A DNA stretch of 64,000 bases from contig CAVWPR010000005.1 of NCBI GenBank assembly GCA_963756815.1, positions 124,001 through 188,000 on the forward strand. Reading direction: 5' to 3'. Source of the DNA: JAENVU01 sp963756815. GTDB lineage: Bacteria; Actinomycetota; Acidimicrobiia; IMCC26256; JAENVU01. Below, piece after piece: positions 20,996 to 30,799 of the stretch (the stretch's first letter is position 1; each line of letters starts with the position of its first letter). A program made the position numbers and the translations under genes. The notes under the pieces are model-generated. The model did not search any database. It saw only the letters and a program-made list of their open reading frames with translations, and was not told the origin of the DNA.

Positions 20996-21397
20996 ATGAC
21001 ACTCACCCACCTGCAACCGCCGGGCCTCCTCGAAGTCCCGGGACTCACCCAGATCGTGGTCGCCACCGGCCGCCGGCACGTCTACATCTCCGGCCAGACA
21101 CCGCTGACCCAGGACGGGACGCTGATCGGCGACGGCGACCTCCACGCCCAGGCCGTGGCCGTGTTCACCAACCTGCAGACCTGCCTCGACGCAGTCTGCG
21201 CGACCGGTGACGACGTCGCCCGGTTGACGTTCTATGTCGTCGACTTCGATGCCGCGGCGATGGACGCGATCTACGGCGCCGCATTCGAGGTGTTCGGCGA
21301 GGCGTTCCCGAGCCCGACCTCGACGCTCGTCGGCGTGAGCGCGCTGTTCCACCCCGGGCAGCGCTTCGAGGTCGACGCCATCGCCGTCCTCGACTGA
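20996..21397 (+). CDS. RidA-family protein
   Basis: A 133-residue RidA/YjgF-family protein. Typical elements are VYISGQTPLTQDGTLIGDGDLHAQAVAVFTNLQ and the late SPTSTLVGVSALFHPGQRFEVDAIAV. In true RidA an Arg in the last conserved block holds the carboxylate of the imine substrate; here the block reads PTSTLVGVSAL without the usual R-x-x, so deaminase activity is doubtful and it may belong to one of the Rid paralogue groups. The ATG is 125 bases after the DyP stop. Confidence 0.88.
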   Translation: MTLTHLQPPGLLEVPGLTQIVVATGRRHVYISGQTPLTQDGTLIGDGDLHAQAVAVFTNLQTCLDAVCATGDDVARLTFYVVDFDAAAMDAIYGAAFEVFGEAFPSPTSTLVGVSALFHPGQRFEVDAIAVLD

Positions 21398-21436
21398 CCC
21401 TGACGAGCGCGCCACACTGCCGGAGGAGGCAGGACC

Positions 21437-24400
21437 ATGACCGCACCGCAGCCGCTCAGCACGCTCCCGACCGGAGTCGTGACGTTCCTGCTCACCGACG
21501 TCGCCGACTCGACGCCGATGTGGGAACGCTCACCCGAGGTGATGACCGGGGTGATGGCCCGGCACTACGAGATCCTGCACGCGGCCGTCACCGACCACGG
21601 CGGCGCGCTCCCGGTCGAGCAGGGTGAGGGCGACAGCATCGTCGCGGCGTTCCGCGCCGGGTCCGACGCCGTCGCCGCCGCGCTGGCCGCGCAACGTTCG
21701 CTCGCCGCGGAGCCTTGGCCCGACGAGGTCGAGGTCGACGTCCGCATGGCGCTGCACACCGGCGAGGCGAAGCTGCGCGATCTCGGCAACTACGCGGGCG
21801 AGACCATCATCCGAACGGCGCGCCTCCGCGCGCTGGCCCACGGTGGTCAGGTGATCGCATCACGCCAGTGCGTCGACCTCGTCGGCGACGCGTTGCCGGC
21901 GGGCGCCGATTGGCTCGACCTCGGCGCGTACCGGCTCAAGGGCCTCGGCCGGCCCGAGCCCGTGCTCCAGCTCCTCCACCCCGACCTCGGAGCCGAGTTC
22001 CCACCGCTGCGCGGTCCCGACAGCGTCACCAACAACCTGCCCACCCAGCTCACGCCGTTCATCGGCCGCGAGGCCGAGCTCGCGCAGCTGCACGCGCTGC
22101 TCGACGACACCCGCCTGCTCACCGTCACCGGATCGGGCGGGTGCGGCAAGACGCGCCTCGCGCTCGAGGCCGCGACCGACCGCATCGAGCGGCACGCCGA
22201 CGGCATCTGGTACGTGGAGCTGGCACCGCTCGGCGAGACCAGCTCCGTGGTCGCCGCGCTCGCCGCCGTGCTCAACGTCCGCGACACGGCGGGCGGATCG
22301 CTGCTCGACGCGCTGGTCGGACGGCTGGCGGACCAGCACGCGCTCGTGGTCATCGACAACTGCGAGCACCTGCTGGACGAGTGCGCCACGCTCGTCGAGA
22401 CCCTCCTGCGGGGCTGTCCGCCGCTCCAGATCATGACCACGAGCCGCCAGCCGCTGAACGTGCCGGGTGAGGTGACCTGGCGGGTCCCCTCGCTGCGCTC
22501 GCCGCACGCCGGCGAGACGATGAGCGTCGAGTCGCTCGAGCAGTTCGACGCGGTGCGCCTCTTCATCGACCGGGCCGTCCGGGCGCGCCCGAACTTCACC
22601 GTCGACAACGAGAACGCGCCGCACGTCGCGAAGATCTGTGGGCAGCTCGACGGCATCCCCTCGCCATCGAGCTCGCCGCCGCCCGGGTCCGGAGCATCTC
22701 GGTGGGTCGCATCGCCGAGGGCCTCGACGACCGCTTCCGGCTGCTGCGCGGCGGCAGCACCACGCTCCTGCCCCGCCAGCAGACGCTCTACGAGTCGATC
22801 GAGTGGAGCCACCAGCTCCTCGCCGACGACGAGCGGGTGCTCCTGCGTCGCCTCGCCCGCTTCAGCGGCGGCTTCGACCTCGACGCGGCGGAGACCGTCT
22901 GCTCGTTCGACCCGCTGGACGAGTATGCGGTGCTCGACCTGCTCGGGAACCTCGTCGACCGCTCGCTCGTGATCCTCGACGACGAGGGTCCGGCCGACCG
23001 CTACCGGCTGCTCGAGAGCATCAAGCAGTACGCCCGCGCCCGGCTCGACGAGAGCGGCGACGGCGATGCCGTGCTCGACCGGCACCTGACGCACTTCGCG
23101 GATCTCGCGCGGCGGCTGGCTCCGGACCTCGAGACCGGCGCGCAGCGCGCGGCCCGTCCCGTCCTCGAACGCGAAGCCGAGAACCTCCGGGTCGCGCTGG
23201 AGCACGCCGCGACCCGGCCGGATCCGGAGCTGCTCGCAACCTTGGCGTTCGATCTCACGCTGTTCTGGCACCAGACCGCCGGGTTCACCCAGGGCGACCA
23301 CTGGTTGGGGCTGGCCGCCGCCCGCCTCGCAGATGCGGGGTCGGCGATCGCCGGCCGGGTGCTGTGGGCCCGCGGCTACCTGAACTTCTATTTCGGCAAC
23401 TTCGACGAGGCGTACGACCTCGCGACCGCGGGACTGGAGGCCGCCGAGCGCGCCGGCGACCCGCTCGGGACCGCCCGCTGTCTCGACCTCCAGGCCGACG
23501 TCACCCAGCTGAGCACGCCCATGCCCGCCGCCCGGATCCTCGAGGTCGCGCGCGAGCGCGCCGAGGCCGCCGGCGACACACTGGGGGGCAGCGGACATCG
23601 CGCAGAAGATCGGCTACTCCTACCTGTACGTCAACCGGTACGACGAGGCGCGACGGTGGCTCGACCCGGTGGCCGACGGCGGCTTCAACGGGGACAACCC
23701 GTTCTTCGTCGCATGGCACTACAACGCGCTCGACCTGCATGGCCCGCCGGACCGGTGCCGCCGACTGGGCCGACGACGCCGCCCGCGCGGTCGCGGCGGC
23801 GGACGAGTGCGGCGAACCCCTGACCATCGGGTGGGCGGTCGCGTACCTCGCCGAGCAGCAGCTACGCGGCGGCGACGTCGAGGACGCCGTCGCGCTGCTC
23901 GACGGCACGCCGGGCCGCGCTCGCGGCGCGGGGCGCATCGACCGTGGCGCTGGGCTTCCTCGACATGGCGCTCGTGAAGGCCGCGGCCTCGTGGGGCGGC
24001 GACTGGGACGCCGCCGACGAGCTGCAGCCGCTGCTCGCCGTCTACGCCGACGAGGCGATCGCGGTGGGCGAGGAGTGGGAGCTGGAGGACGTCGTGATCT
24101 CCGACCTGATGCGCCGACGCGACCGCGACCGGCCCGATCGGGCGTATGGCCGAGCTCGCGCTCCAGCTGGAGGACCCGTGCTTCTCCGGGCTCGCGTCGA
24201 TGTTCGAGGCCATCAGCGCCCTGCAGTCGGGTGACCCGGCGCCGGTGCCGACGCCGTACGCCGGGCACTGACCGACTGGCAGGGCCGGGGCTACGCGATC
24301 CACGAGGTGCAGGCGCTCGACGTCCTCGCCTGGGCGTCGGCGGCCGGGGGCGACGCGACGACCGCCGGACGACTGCACACGCTCGTCGGCGCGCACCCGA

Positions 24401-24773
24401 GACGAACGGGGCTGGGCGACGTCCGCTCGCCGAGGCCGCCTGGCACGCGGCCGCGGTCGAGCACACGAGCGACCCGGACGCGTTCGCGGCCGGGGTGTCG
24501 AGCGCGGACGGCGTACGCGTGCACGACGCGATCACCCAGGCGCTCCGGTCCCGCGGGGCCCGGCTCCGCCCTGACGCGGGCTGGCCCAGCCTCACGCCGA
24601 CCGAGGTCGAAGTCGTGGAGCTCGTCGGCGACGGGCTGTCGAACCCCGAGATCGCGGAACGACTCTTCATGAGCCGCAGCACCGTGAAGACCCACCTCAA
24701 CCACGTCTTCACCAAGCTCGGGGTGTCGAGCCGCGCCGAACTCGCCGCCGAGCACGCGCGCCATGGTGCGTAG
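21437..24773 (+). CDS. Cyclase-homology / ATPase / TPR / LuxR-HTH regulator (frameshifted)
   Basis: About 1,110 residues once repaired. An N-terminal cyclase-homology domain (VVTFLLTDVADST, GEGDSIVAAF) is followed by a STAND/NB-ARC-type ATPase (Walker A VTGSGGCGKTRLAL, Walker B LVVIDNCEHLL), winged-helix and TPR-like repeats and a C-terminal LuxR HTH (LTPTEVEVVELVGDG, NPEIAERLFMSRSTVKTHL). In the cyclase domain the substrate Lys is absent and the catalytic Asn is Ile (GETIIRTARLR), so it is probably not an active cyclase. Known relatives are large transcription activators of the MalT/AfsR kind. The frame breaks near 22662, 23585, 23745, 23930, 24130, 24265 and 24420, with homology continuing each time; a sequencing cause is likely but decay cannot be excluded. 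Confidence 0.8.
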
Positions 24774-24779
24774 ACGCGC

Positions 24780-25582
24780 CTACCGCTGGTGCAGGGAGCA
24801 GGAGTACGTGGTGCGGCCGCCGACGGTCCGGCGCAGCATCGGTGCACCGTCGCGCGGGCAGACCGCGCCGGGCTCCCGGGCCGGCATGTGGTCGCCGGTG
24901 TGCGAGCCTCCCCGCCGGCCGAGCGTGCGAATCGTCGTGCCGACGGCGCGCGGCGACCGCCCGTAGCTCGTCGTCGGTCAGCGACGCTCGCGGCCGCGCC
25001 GGGATCGACTCCGGCACGGAACAGCACCTCGTCGGTGAGCAGGTTGCCGAGCCCCGCGACGCGCGACTGGTCCATGAGCACCGCCTTCACCGGCGCGCGG
25101 CTCCGGCCGAGCAGGTCACGCAGGTACGGCAACCTGACCGTCGCGGCGTCGGGCCCGAGGCGATCCTCGTCGGGGTCGAGCTCCACGGCGCCGAGGCGGC
25201 GCGGGTCGCGCAGGTAGAGCGAGCCCCCGTCGGCGAACCTCCATCCGAACCGGCGCCACGCCGGGTTGTCGCCGTTGCTGGCGTAGAGCAGTGGGTCGCC
25301 GGCCGCGTCGCCGTCGATCAGCACGCGGCCGCTCATGCCGAGGTGCATCGCGATGACCGGGCCGTCCACATCGTCGGGTGAAGCGGTGTCGAGCAGCAGG
25401 AGCTTGCCGCGTCGGCGCGCGTGCGTGAGATGGAGACCGGGGAGTGCGGCGCGGGCCGCACGCGGCGTGAGCCCACGCTTGAGGAACCACGCATCGGGCG
25501 CGTGGACCTTCTCGATCATGCGGTCGAGCGCCCGCTCGGCGATCAGGGCTCGGGCGGCTTCGGCCTCCAGCATCTCCGGCAC
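24780..25582 (-). CDS. Fpg/Nei-family DNA glycosylase (frameshifted)
   Basis: A base-excision repair enzyme of about 266 residues. The GTG start gives M-P-E at the N-terminus, so Pro2 (nucleophile) and Glu3 are in place. The H2TH region includes DQSRVAGLGNLLTDEVLFRAGVDP, and the C-terminal zinc-finger segment reads CPRDGAPM and GRTTYSCSLHQ, a variant finger as found in actinobacterial Nei/Nei2-type enzymes. The frame breaks near 25005 and again near 24950. It converges tail to tail with the LuxR-type regulator, with only six bases between the stops. Subtype (MutM or Nei) cannot be fixed. Confidence 0.82.
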
Positions 25583-25639
25583 GGGCGCATCGTGGCAGAC
25601 GCGCTCAAGCGGGTCCGAAGAGGTGCCGACCACGCATGG

Positions 25640-26101
25640 ATGACCGCCACACCGCTCGCCTCCCTGCAGCAGCACGTCTCGTCCTCGCTCCGGCCCGGTG
25701 AGGAGTTCCTCGTCGGCATGCGGGTGGAGGTGCCCGAGGACGGACGCACGTCGCGTGACGCGGCGTACGGCGTCGCCATCGGGTCGGTGCTGCAGCTGCG
25801 CGACCAGAAGCGGCGCCAGGCGGAAGCGGCCATCCCGATCACCGGCGCCGGCGCGTACGTCGGCGTGACGGGCGAGCGCGTCCTCGTGTTCGCGTCCGGC
25901 TTCGGCCTCCACCCGACCGAGCTGCTCGGCGCGGTCGACCGGGACGGCATCACCCTCGCCACCGGGGTGTACCGGGTCGGTCTCGTGAAGAAGTCACGGG
26001 TCCGGTTCCTCGACGGTGACCGGATCGTGCTGGACGCGGTGTGCTCCGCACACAACCCGGATCTCGACTCGCTCAGGAAGCTGTTCCCGACCGCAGACTG
26101 A
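25640..26101 (+). CDS. Small conserved protein, paralogue of the gene at 27024
   Basis: A 153-residue protein of unknown function. It has an N-terminal helix, a RPGEEFLVGMRVEVPEDGR segment, then several strands (YVGVTGERVLVFASGFGL, ELLGAVDRDGITLA, KSRVRFLDGDRIVLDAV) that look like a PH- or GRAM-like beta sandwich. It is clearly paralogous to the gene at 27024: LRPGE, LLGAVDR.G, D...LD, NPDL..(L/I)R.L.P.AD recur in the same order. No signal or membrane segment. The two copies flank the dioxygenase gene on the same strand, so the three may form one functional unit. Confidence 0.7.
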   Translation: MTATPLASLQQHVSSSLRPGEEFLVGMRVEVPEDGRTSRDAAYGVAIGSVLQLRDQKRRQAEAAIPITGAGAYVGVTGERVLVFASGFGLHPTELLGAVDRDGITLATGVYRVGLVKKSRVRFLDGDRIVLDAVCSAHNPDLDSLRKLFPTAD

Positions 26102-26126
26102 CGCCAGGCCCGCGTCAGCGGCCAAG

Positions 26127-26976
26127 ATGTCGGCCGTGCTGAGCGACTCCCAACGGAACCGGTACCGCGCGCGAGGGGTGGCTCGCGGTCGAGGGGTTCG
26201 TCGACGACGCGTGGCTGGGCCGGTTGCGTGCCGTCACCGCCGAGTTCGTCGACCGGTCGCGCGAGCTCACCGAGTCGAACGTGGTGTTCGATCTCGACGC
26301 GGGGCACTCGGCCACGGACCCCCGTCTCCGCCGGCTCAGCTCTCCCACCGACCTGCACGAGACGTACTGGGAGTTCGCGTCACAGTCGCCGATCGTCGAC
26401 GTCGCGGTCGCGCTGCTCGGACCCGACCTGAAGTTCCACCACTCGAAGCTGAACTTCAAGGCACCGCACGGCGGGGAAGAGGTGAAGTGGCACCAGGACA
26501 TCCAGTTCTGGCCCCACACCAACTACGACCTGCTGACGATCGGCGTGTTCCTGGAAGACGTCGAGCCGGGCATGGGTGAGGTCGGGTTCGTCCCCGGCAG
26601 CCACGACGGCCCGCTGTACGACCTCTACGACGGCGACCGGTGGGTGGGTGCACTCGCGGACGACGACGTCGCGCACGCGGAAGTCGAGCGGGCGGCCTAC
26701 CCGGTGGGCCCGGCGGGCACGATCACCGTGCACAGCTGCCGGACGGTGCACGGCTCGGCGGTGAACCGCTCCGACCGTCCTCGACCGCTCCTGCTCCAGA
26801 CGTACGCAGCGGCCGACGCCCTGTCGACCACGGATCTGGTGCGCCGCTCGCCCCACGGTGAGGAGCTCATCCGGGGGAACCCCCCACGGTGGGCCCGGCA
26901 CGACCCCCGACCGTGCCTGCTCCCACCGACCGGGCCGTACCGACCGATCTTCGCCGCCCAGCAACGCGAGGACTGA
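26127..26976 (+). CDS. Phytanoyl-CoA dioxygenase-family oxygenase (frameshifted)
   Basis: A non-heme Fe(II)/2-oxoglutarate-dependent oxygenase of about 283 residues. The facial triad is visible as His and Asp in VKWHQDIQFWPH and a distal His in CRTVHGSAVNRS, with Arg in NRSDRPRPLL for 2-oxoglutarate. The N-terminus (LSDSQRNRYR, EGWLAVEGFVDDAWL) is the family start, but the frame shifts by one base near 26170. ATG 26127 or a GTG nine bases later could be the start. Family members hydroxylate lipids, antibiotics and other small molecules; substrate unknown. Flanked by two paralogous small genes. Confidence 0.85.
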
Positions 26977-27023
26977 CCCGCCGAACCTCAAGGCCGTCCT
27001 GGGCCGCGTCGAAACAGGCGGGC

Positions 27024-27497
27024 ATGGACCGGAACGCGCTCGCCGAGCTGGAGCAGCACGCCGGCGGGGCACTCGAGCCCGGCGAGTCCTACCTCGCCGC
27101 GATCCGGGTCGCCGACCCCGACAACGGCCGACCGATGCGCGACCCCGTGCTCGGCGCCGTCACGCTGGTGGTGATGACGGCTCGCAACGAACAGCTCATG
27201 GAACGGGTCGCGACGATCTCCCTGCCGTCGACCGGCGGGATCCTCGGCGTCACCGAGCGGCGGTTGATCGTCTTCGGCCTGGGGTTCCGGCTCGGTCCGA
27301 CCGACCTGCTGGGCGCGGTCGACCGGTCCGGCCTGCGGCTCGCGTCCGAACCCTTCCGCGCCTCGCTCGTCCACCGGGAACGCATCCGGATCTTCCACGG
27401 CGACGAGCTCTACCTCGACGGGTCGGTGCGCGCGTCGAACCCGGACCTGCCCGCGATCCGGGCGCTGATCCCGCCCGCTGACGCCTCGCCGGACTGA
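27024..27497 (+). CDS. Small conserved protein, paralogue of the gene at 25640
   Basis: A 157-residue protein with the same layout as the gene at 25640: a N-terminal helix, EPGESYLAAIRVADPDNGRP, a mostly beta body (ILGVTERRLIVFGLGFRL, DLLGAVDRSGLRLAS) and the end SNPDLPAIRALIPPAD. Function unknown. The start ATG is 48 bases after the dioxygenase stop; a longer reading frame runs upstream into that gene but lacks family similarity. The gene ends seven bases before the convergent ilvD stop. Confidence 0.7.
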   Translation: MDRNALAELEQHAGGALEPGESYLAAIRVADPDNGRPMRDPVLGAVTLVVMTARNEQLMERVATISLPSTGGILGVTERRLIVFGLGFRLGPTDLLGAVDRSGLRLASEPFRASLVHRERIRIFHGDELYLDGSVRASNPDLPAIRALIPPADASPD

Positions 27498-27503
27498 GGT
27501 GCG

Positions 27504-29180
27504 TCAGAAGTTCGTGATCGCGCCGGTCTCGGCGCCCTGGGCGAGCTTGGCGTACTTCGCGAGGAAGCCGCTCGTGTAGCGCGGCTCGGGCAGCTTCCAG
27601 TCCGCCTTGCGCGCCTCGAGCTCGGCCGCGTCGACCATGAGCTCGATGGTGTGCTCGGTGGCATCGATCAGGATGCGGTCGCCGTCGCGCACGAACGCGA
27701 TGGGCCCGCCGTCGACGGCCTCGGGCGCGACGTGACCGACGCAGAAGCCGTGCGTGCCACCGCTGAAGCGACCGTCGGTGATGAGCGCGGCGTCGGCGCC
27801 ACGGCCGGCGCCCTTCATCGCGCCGGTGACCGCGAGCATCTCGCGCATCCCCGGACCACCCTTCGGGCCCTCGTACCGGATCACCACGATGTCGCCGGGG
27901 TTGATCTTCCCGGCGAGGATCGCCTCCATCGCGAACTCCTCGCCGTCGAAGACGCGCGCGGTGCCGTCGAAGACCGGGTCGTCGAGCCCGGCGACCTTCA
28001 CGACGGACCCCTTGGGCGCCATCGAGCCGCGCAGGATCGCGATCCCGCCCTGCGGGTGGATCGCCGCGTCGAGCGGGTGCACCACCTCGCCGTCCGGCTT
28101 CGGCGGGTCGAGCTCGGCGAGGTTCTCGGCCATGGTCCTGCCGGTGACGGTCATGCAGTCACCGTGCAGCAGCCCGGCATCGAGCAGCTCGCGCATGACC
28201 ACCGGGATCCCGCCGATCCGGTCGATGTCGAACATGTGGTACTTGCCGTGCGGCTTGGTGTCGGCGATGTGGGGGACGCGGGCGCCGATCCGGTTGAAGT
28301 CGTCGAGCTCGAGCTCGACGCGCGCTTCGTTGGCGATGGCGAGGAGGTGCAGCACCGCGTTGGTGGAACCACCCAGTGCCATCACCACGGCGATCGCGTT
28401 CTCGAACGCGTCCTTCGTCATGATGTCGCGCGCCCGGATGTTGCGCTCGATGAGCGTCATCACGGCGCGCCCGCTCTCGAAGGCGAAATCGTCCCGCCGG
28501 CGGTCGACGGCCGCCGGCGACGCACTGCCGGGCAGTGACATGCCGAGCGCCTCGCCGACCGACGCCATCGTGTTCGCCGTGAACATCCCGGCGCACGAGC
28601 CTTCCGTGGGACACGCCCGCTTCTCGATCTCTCCGAGCTCGTTCTCGGTGAGGGTCCCGGCCGCGCACGCGCCGACCGCCTCGAACACGCTCACGATGTC
28701 GAGCGCCTGGTCCTTGTACTGCCCCGGCATGATCGACCCGCCGTAGAGGAACGCGCTCGGAAGGTTGAGCCGCGCCGCCGCCATCAACATCCCGGGCAGG
28801 CTCTTGTCGCAGCCCGCGAAGGTCACGAGTGCGTCGAGTCGCTCCGCGTGCATCACACACTCGACGGAGTCGGCGATGATCTCGCGGCTCACGAGCGAGC
28901 CCCGCATCCCCTCGTGTCCCATCGAGATGCCGTCGCTCACCGCGATGGTCATGAACTCGAGCGGGAAGCCGCCCGCGTGCCGCACACCCTCCTTGGCCCG
29001 CTTCGCCAGGCGGTCGAGCGGGAGGTTGCAGGGCGTGACCTCGTTCCAGCTCGACGCCACGCCGACCTGGGCCTTGCCCCAGTCGTCGTCGGTCATCCCG
29101 ACCGCGCGCAGCATCGCTCGCGCGGGAGCGCGCTCCATACCGCGCGTGACCTCGTAGCTCATCGGCTTCATGTCCGTCAT
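27504..29180 (-). CDS. ilvD: Dihydroxy-acid dehydratase
   Basis: A 558-residue enzyme of valine, isoleucine and pantothenate synthesis that dehydrates 2,3-dihydroxy-3-methyl acids. Iron-sulfur cysteines are seen in VTPCNLPLD, TFAGCDKSLPG and CPTEGSCAGMFTANTM; the active-site ITDGRFSGGTHGFCVGHVAPEA block is complete. The frame is intact and length normal. Start at ATG 29180 (MTDMKP); an ATG three codons later is possible. A 70-base intergenic repeat, also found before gatB, lies directly upstream. In other actinobacteria ilv genes lie near gatB, as here. Confidence 0.96.
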   Translation of the reverse strand: MTDMKPMSYEVTRGMERAPARAMLRAVGMTDDDWGKAQVGVASSWNEVTPCNLPLDRLAKRAKEGVRHAGGFPLEFMTIAVSDGISMGHEGMRGSLVSREIIADSVECVMHAERLDALVTFAGCDKSLPGMLMAAARLNLPSAFLYGGSIMPGQYKDQALDIVSVFEAVGACAAGTLTENELGEIEKRACPTEGSCAGMFTANTMASVGEALGMSLPGSASPAAVDRRRDDFAFESGRAVMTLIERNIRARDIMTKDAFENAIAVVMALGGSTNAVLHLLAIANEARVELELDDFNRIGARVPHIADTKPHGKYHMFDIDRIGGIPVVMRELLDAGLLHGDCMTVTGRTMAENLAELDPPKPDGEVVHPLDAAIHPQGGIAILRGSMAPKGSVVKVAGLDDPVFDGTARVFDGEEFAMEAILAGKINPGDIVVIRYEGPKGGPGMREMLAVTGAMKGAGRGADAALITDGRFSGGTHGFCVGHVAPEAVDGGPIAFVRDGDRILIDATEHTIELMVDAAELEARKADWKLPEPRYTSGFLAKYAKLAQGAETGAITNF

Positions 29181-29204
29181 CGTTCCCGCTCCTACGCCTT
29201 CGGC

Positions 29205-29275
29205 GTGGGCCGCTCGGGCCCCGCTGCGCTGTTCGATCGGCGTGCTCCGGGATCGTGTCCCGCTCCGCTCATGGT
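29205..29275. repeat. Intergenic repeat element, copy 1 (upstream of ilvD)
   Basis: On the minus strand it runs from an ATGAGCGGAGCG end to AGCGCAGCGGGGCCCGAGCG and a CCC close. The same order of blocks (ATGAGCG, AGCGCAGCG, GGCCCGAGCGGCCC) occurs at 35024-35091 in front of gatB, with a variable middle. Both copies sit in the same orientation just 5' of a minus-strand gene. Confidence 0.5.
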
Positions 29276-29333
29276 GCGCAGCGTACGCGTCGGACCGGTG
29301 CAGCCCGGAGGTGAATCTCCTAGCGTGCCCGGC

Positions 29334-30008
29334 ATGACGGACTACGGGAAGCAGTACGGCTCGTGCCGCGAGCGGATCACGGCCCTCGCCACCGGCCTGA
29401 CCGAGGAGCAGGCGGCCACGCCCGTCGATGCGTGTCCCGGCTGGACCGTGCACGACGTCGTCGCCCACCTCGTGGGGTCGGTCTCCGACGTGCTCGCCGG
29501 ACGGATGGACGGTGTCGGCAGCCCGCCGTGGACCGCGGCGCAGGTGGAGGCCCGGCGGGACGTGCCGATCGCCGAGATGCTCGCCGAATGGAGCGCGGCC
29601 GCGCCGCAGTTCGAGGACACGCTGCGCGCCGTCGGGGGCCAGATGGCGGCGCTGGGCGTCGCCGACGCTTGGAACCACGAGCAGGACCTCCTCGGTGCGC
29701 TGGACCGCCCCGGCAGCAACGATCCGGCCGTCGAGCTGACAGCTGTCGAGGGCTACGCGCCGATGGTCGGCGGTGGCTGGTCGGCCGCAGGGCTTGCGCC
29801 GCTCCGGGTCGAGGTCGGTGCCTCCCACGTGCTCTCCGCCGAGGGCGAGCCCGGCGCCACCGTCACCGGGCCGCCCTACGAGCTGGCGCGCGCGTTCGCG
29901 GGCCGCCGGACCGCGGCGCAGCTCCGTGCCCTGATCTGGACCGGCGACCCCGGCCCGTACGTCGAGACCCTCGCGTCGATGGGACCGATCGAGCCGCTCG
30001 CCCGCTGA
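29334..30008 (+). CDS. Maleylpyruvate isomerase/DinB-like mycothiol-type enzyme
   Basis: A 224-residue protein of the MDMPI/DinB-like superfamily. The N-terminal bundle has the usual ACPGWTVHDVVAHLVGSVSDVLAG with a metal-binding His, and the second metal-site segment is VADAWNHEQDLLGAL. Related actinobacterial enzymes are mycothiol-dependent isomerases or transferases; some only bind metal. The C-terminal domain (YELARAFAGRRTAAQLRALIW) matches the small SCP2-like extension of such proteins. It is divergent from ilvD. Substrate unknown. Confidence 0.82.
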   Translation: MTDYGKQYGSCRERITALATGLTEEQAATPVDACPGWTVHDVVAHLVGSVSDVLAGRMDGVGSPPWTAAQVEARRDVPIAEMLAEWSAAAPQFEDTLRAVGGQMAALGVADAWNHEQDLLGALDRPGSNDPAVELTAVEGYAPMVGGGWSAAGLAPLRVEVGASHVLSAEGEPGATVTGPPYELARAFAGRRTAAQLRALIWTGDPGPYVETLASMGPIEPLAR

Positions 30009-30133
30009 CCCGTCGGCTCAGGAGCAGGGCGGATCTGCGCTCGGCGGCCGCATCCCCTGAGTAGATCGCGCGTCGAGACGTCCACATCACCACTCCCCCG
30101 CTCGATGCATTGGTGTATCGAATGACGGGACGG

Positions 30134-30148
30134 ACCGATCGGTAGTGT
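30134..30148 (+). promoter_or_regulatory. Palindrome and possible -10 element before a TetR gene
   Basis: ACCGATCGGT (30134-30143) is a perfect ten-base palindrome. It overlaps TAGTGT (30143-30148), a plausible -10 hexamer whose transcription start would fall on or next to the GTG start codon at 30156, so the message may be leaderless. A palindrome over the promoter of a TetR gene suggests autoregulation. No good -35 element is visible. Confidence 0.45.
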
Positions 30149-30155
30149 CAAGGAC

Positions 30156-30771
30156 GTGGCACCGGCAGGCGCACCGCTCGCGAAGCGTTCGAGGGCAAAC
30201 ACCCGGGAACGACTCATCGCTGCGGCGTACGAGGTCTTCACGTCCACCGGCTTCCAGGGGGCGAGCGTGGAGGACCTCTGCCTCGCTGCGGGCTTCACGC
30301 GCGGCGCCTTCTACAGCAACTTCTCCTCCCAGGAGGAGCTGTTCCTCGCGCTGTGGGACCGGGAGGCGAAGCGCATCGTCGGCGGCGTCCGGGCCCTCGT
30401 CGAGATCGTGGAGTCGGGACAGGTCGGGCTGCCGGAGATCCTCGATTCGTTCGATGCCCTCACCCCTCGTCAGTGGTTCCAGCTCAACACGGAGTTCCTC
30501 CTCCACGCCCTGCGCAGCGCCGACGTCGCACGCGCGCTCGCGACGACACCGCGAACGCCTCCGGTCCGAGCTGGCGGCGCTCATCACCGCCCTGCTCGCA
30601 CACGAGGGGCGCCGGATGCGCGCCGGCCTCGAGGTGCGCGACCTCACGAGAATGGTGATCGCCGCGCACGAGGGCGTGCAGCACCAGTCGCTGGTCGAAC
30701 CGCGCCGCACCGCAGGGCTGGAGGCATCGATGCTCGGAGCGCTCCTCGAGGGGTGCACCGAGCGCGCCTGA
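30156..30771 (+). CDS. TetR-family regulator (frameshifted)
   Basis: About 204 residues. The DNA-binding part is intact: RERLIAAAYEVFTSTGFQGASVEDLCLAAGFTRGAFYSNFSSQEELF, with the F-Y-S-N-F-S-S turn of a well-known TetR subgroup. The ligand-binding domain runs into a one-base frameshift near 30545 (after DVARALA), beyond which another frame continues with RHRERLRSELAALITALLAHEG to the stop. Start is a GTG. It precedes the F420-type oxidoreductase gene by 28 bases and may control it. Confidence 0.8.
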
Positions 30772-30799
30772 CGTCCCCGGTCCGGTCGCGGCGGCGAAG

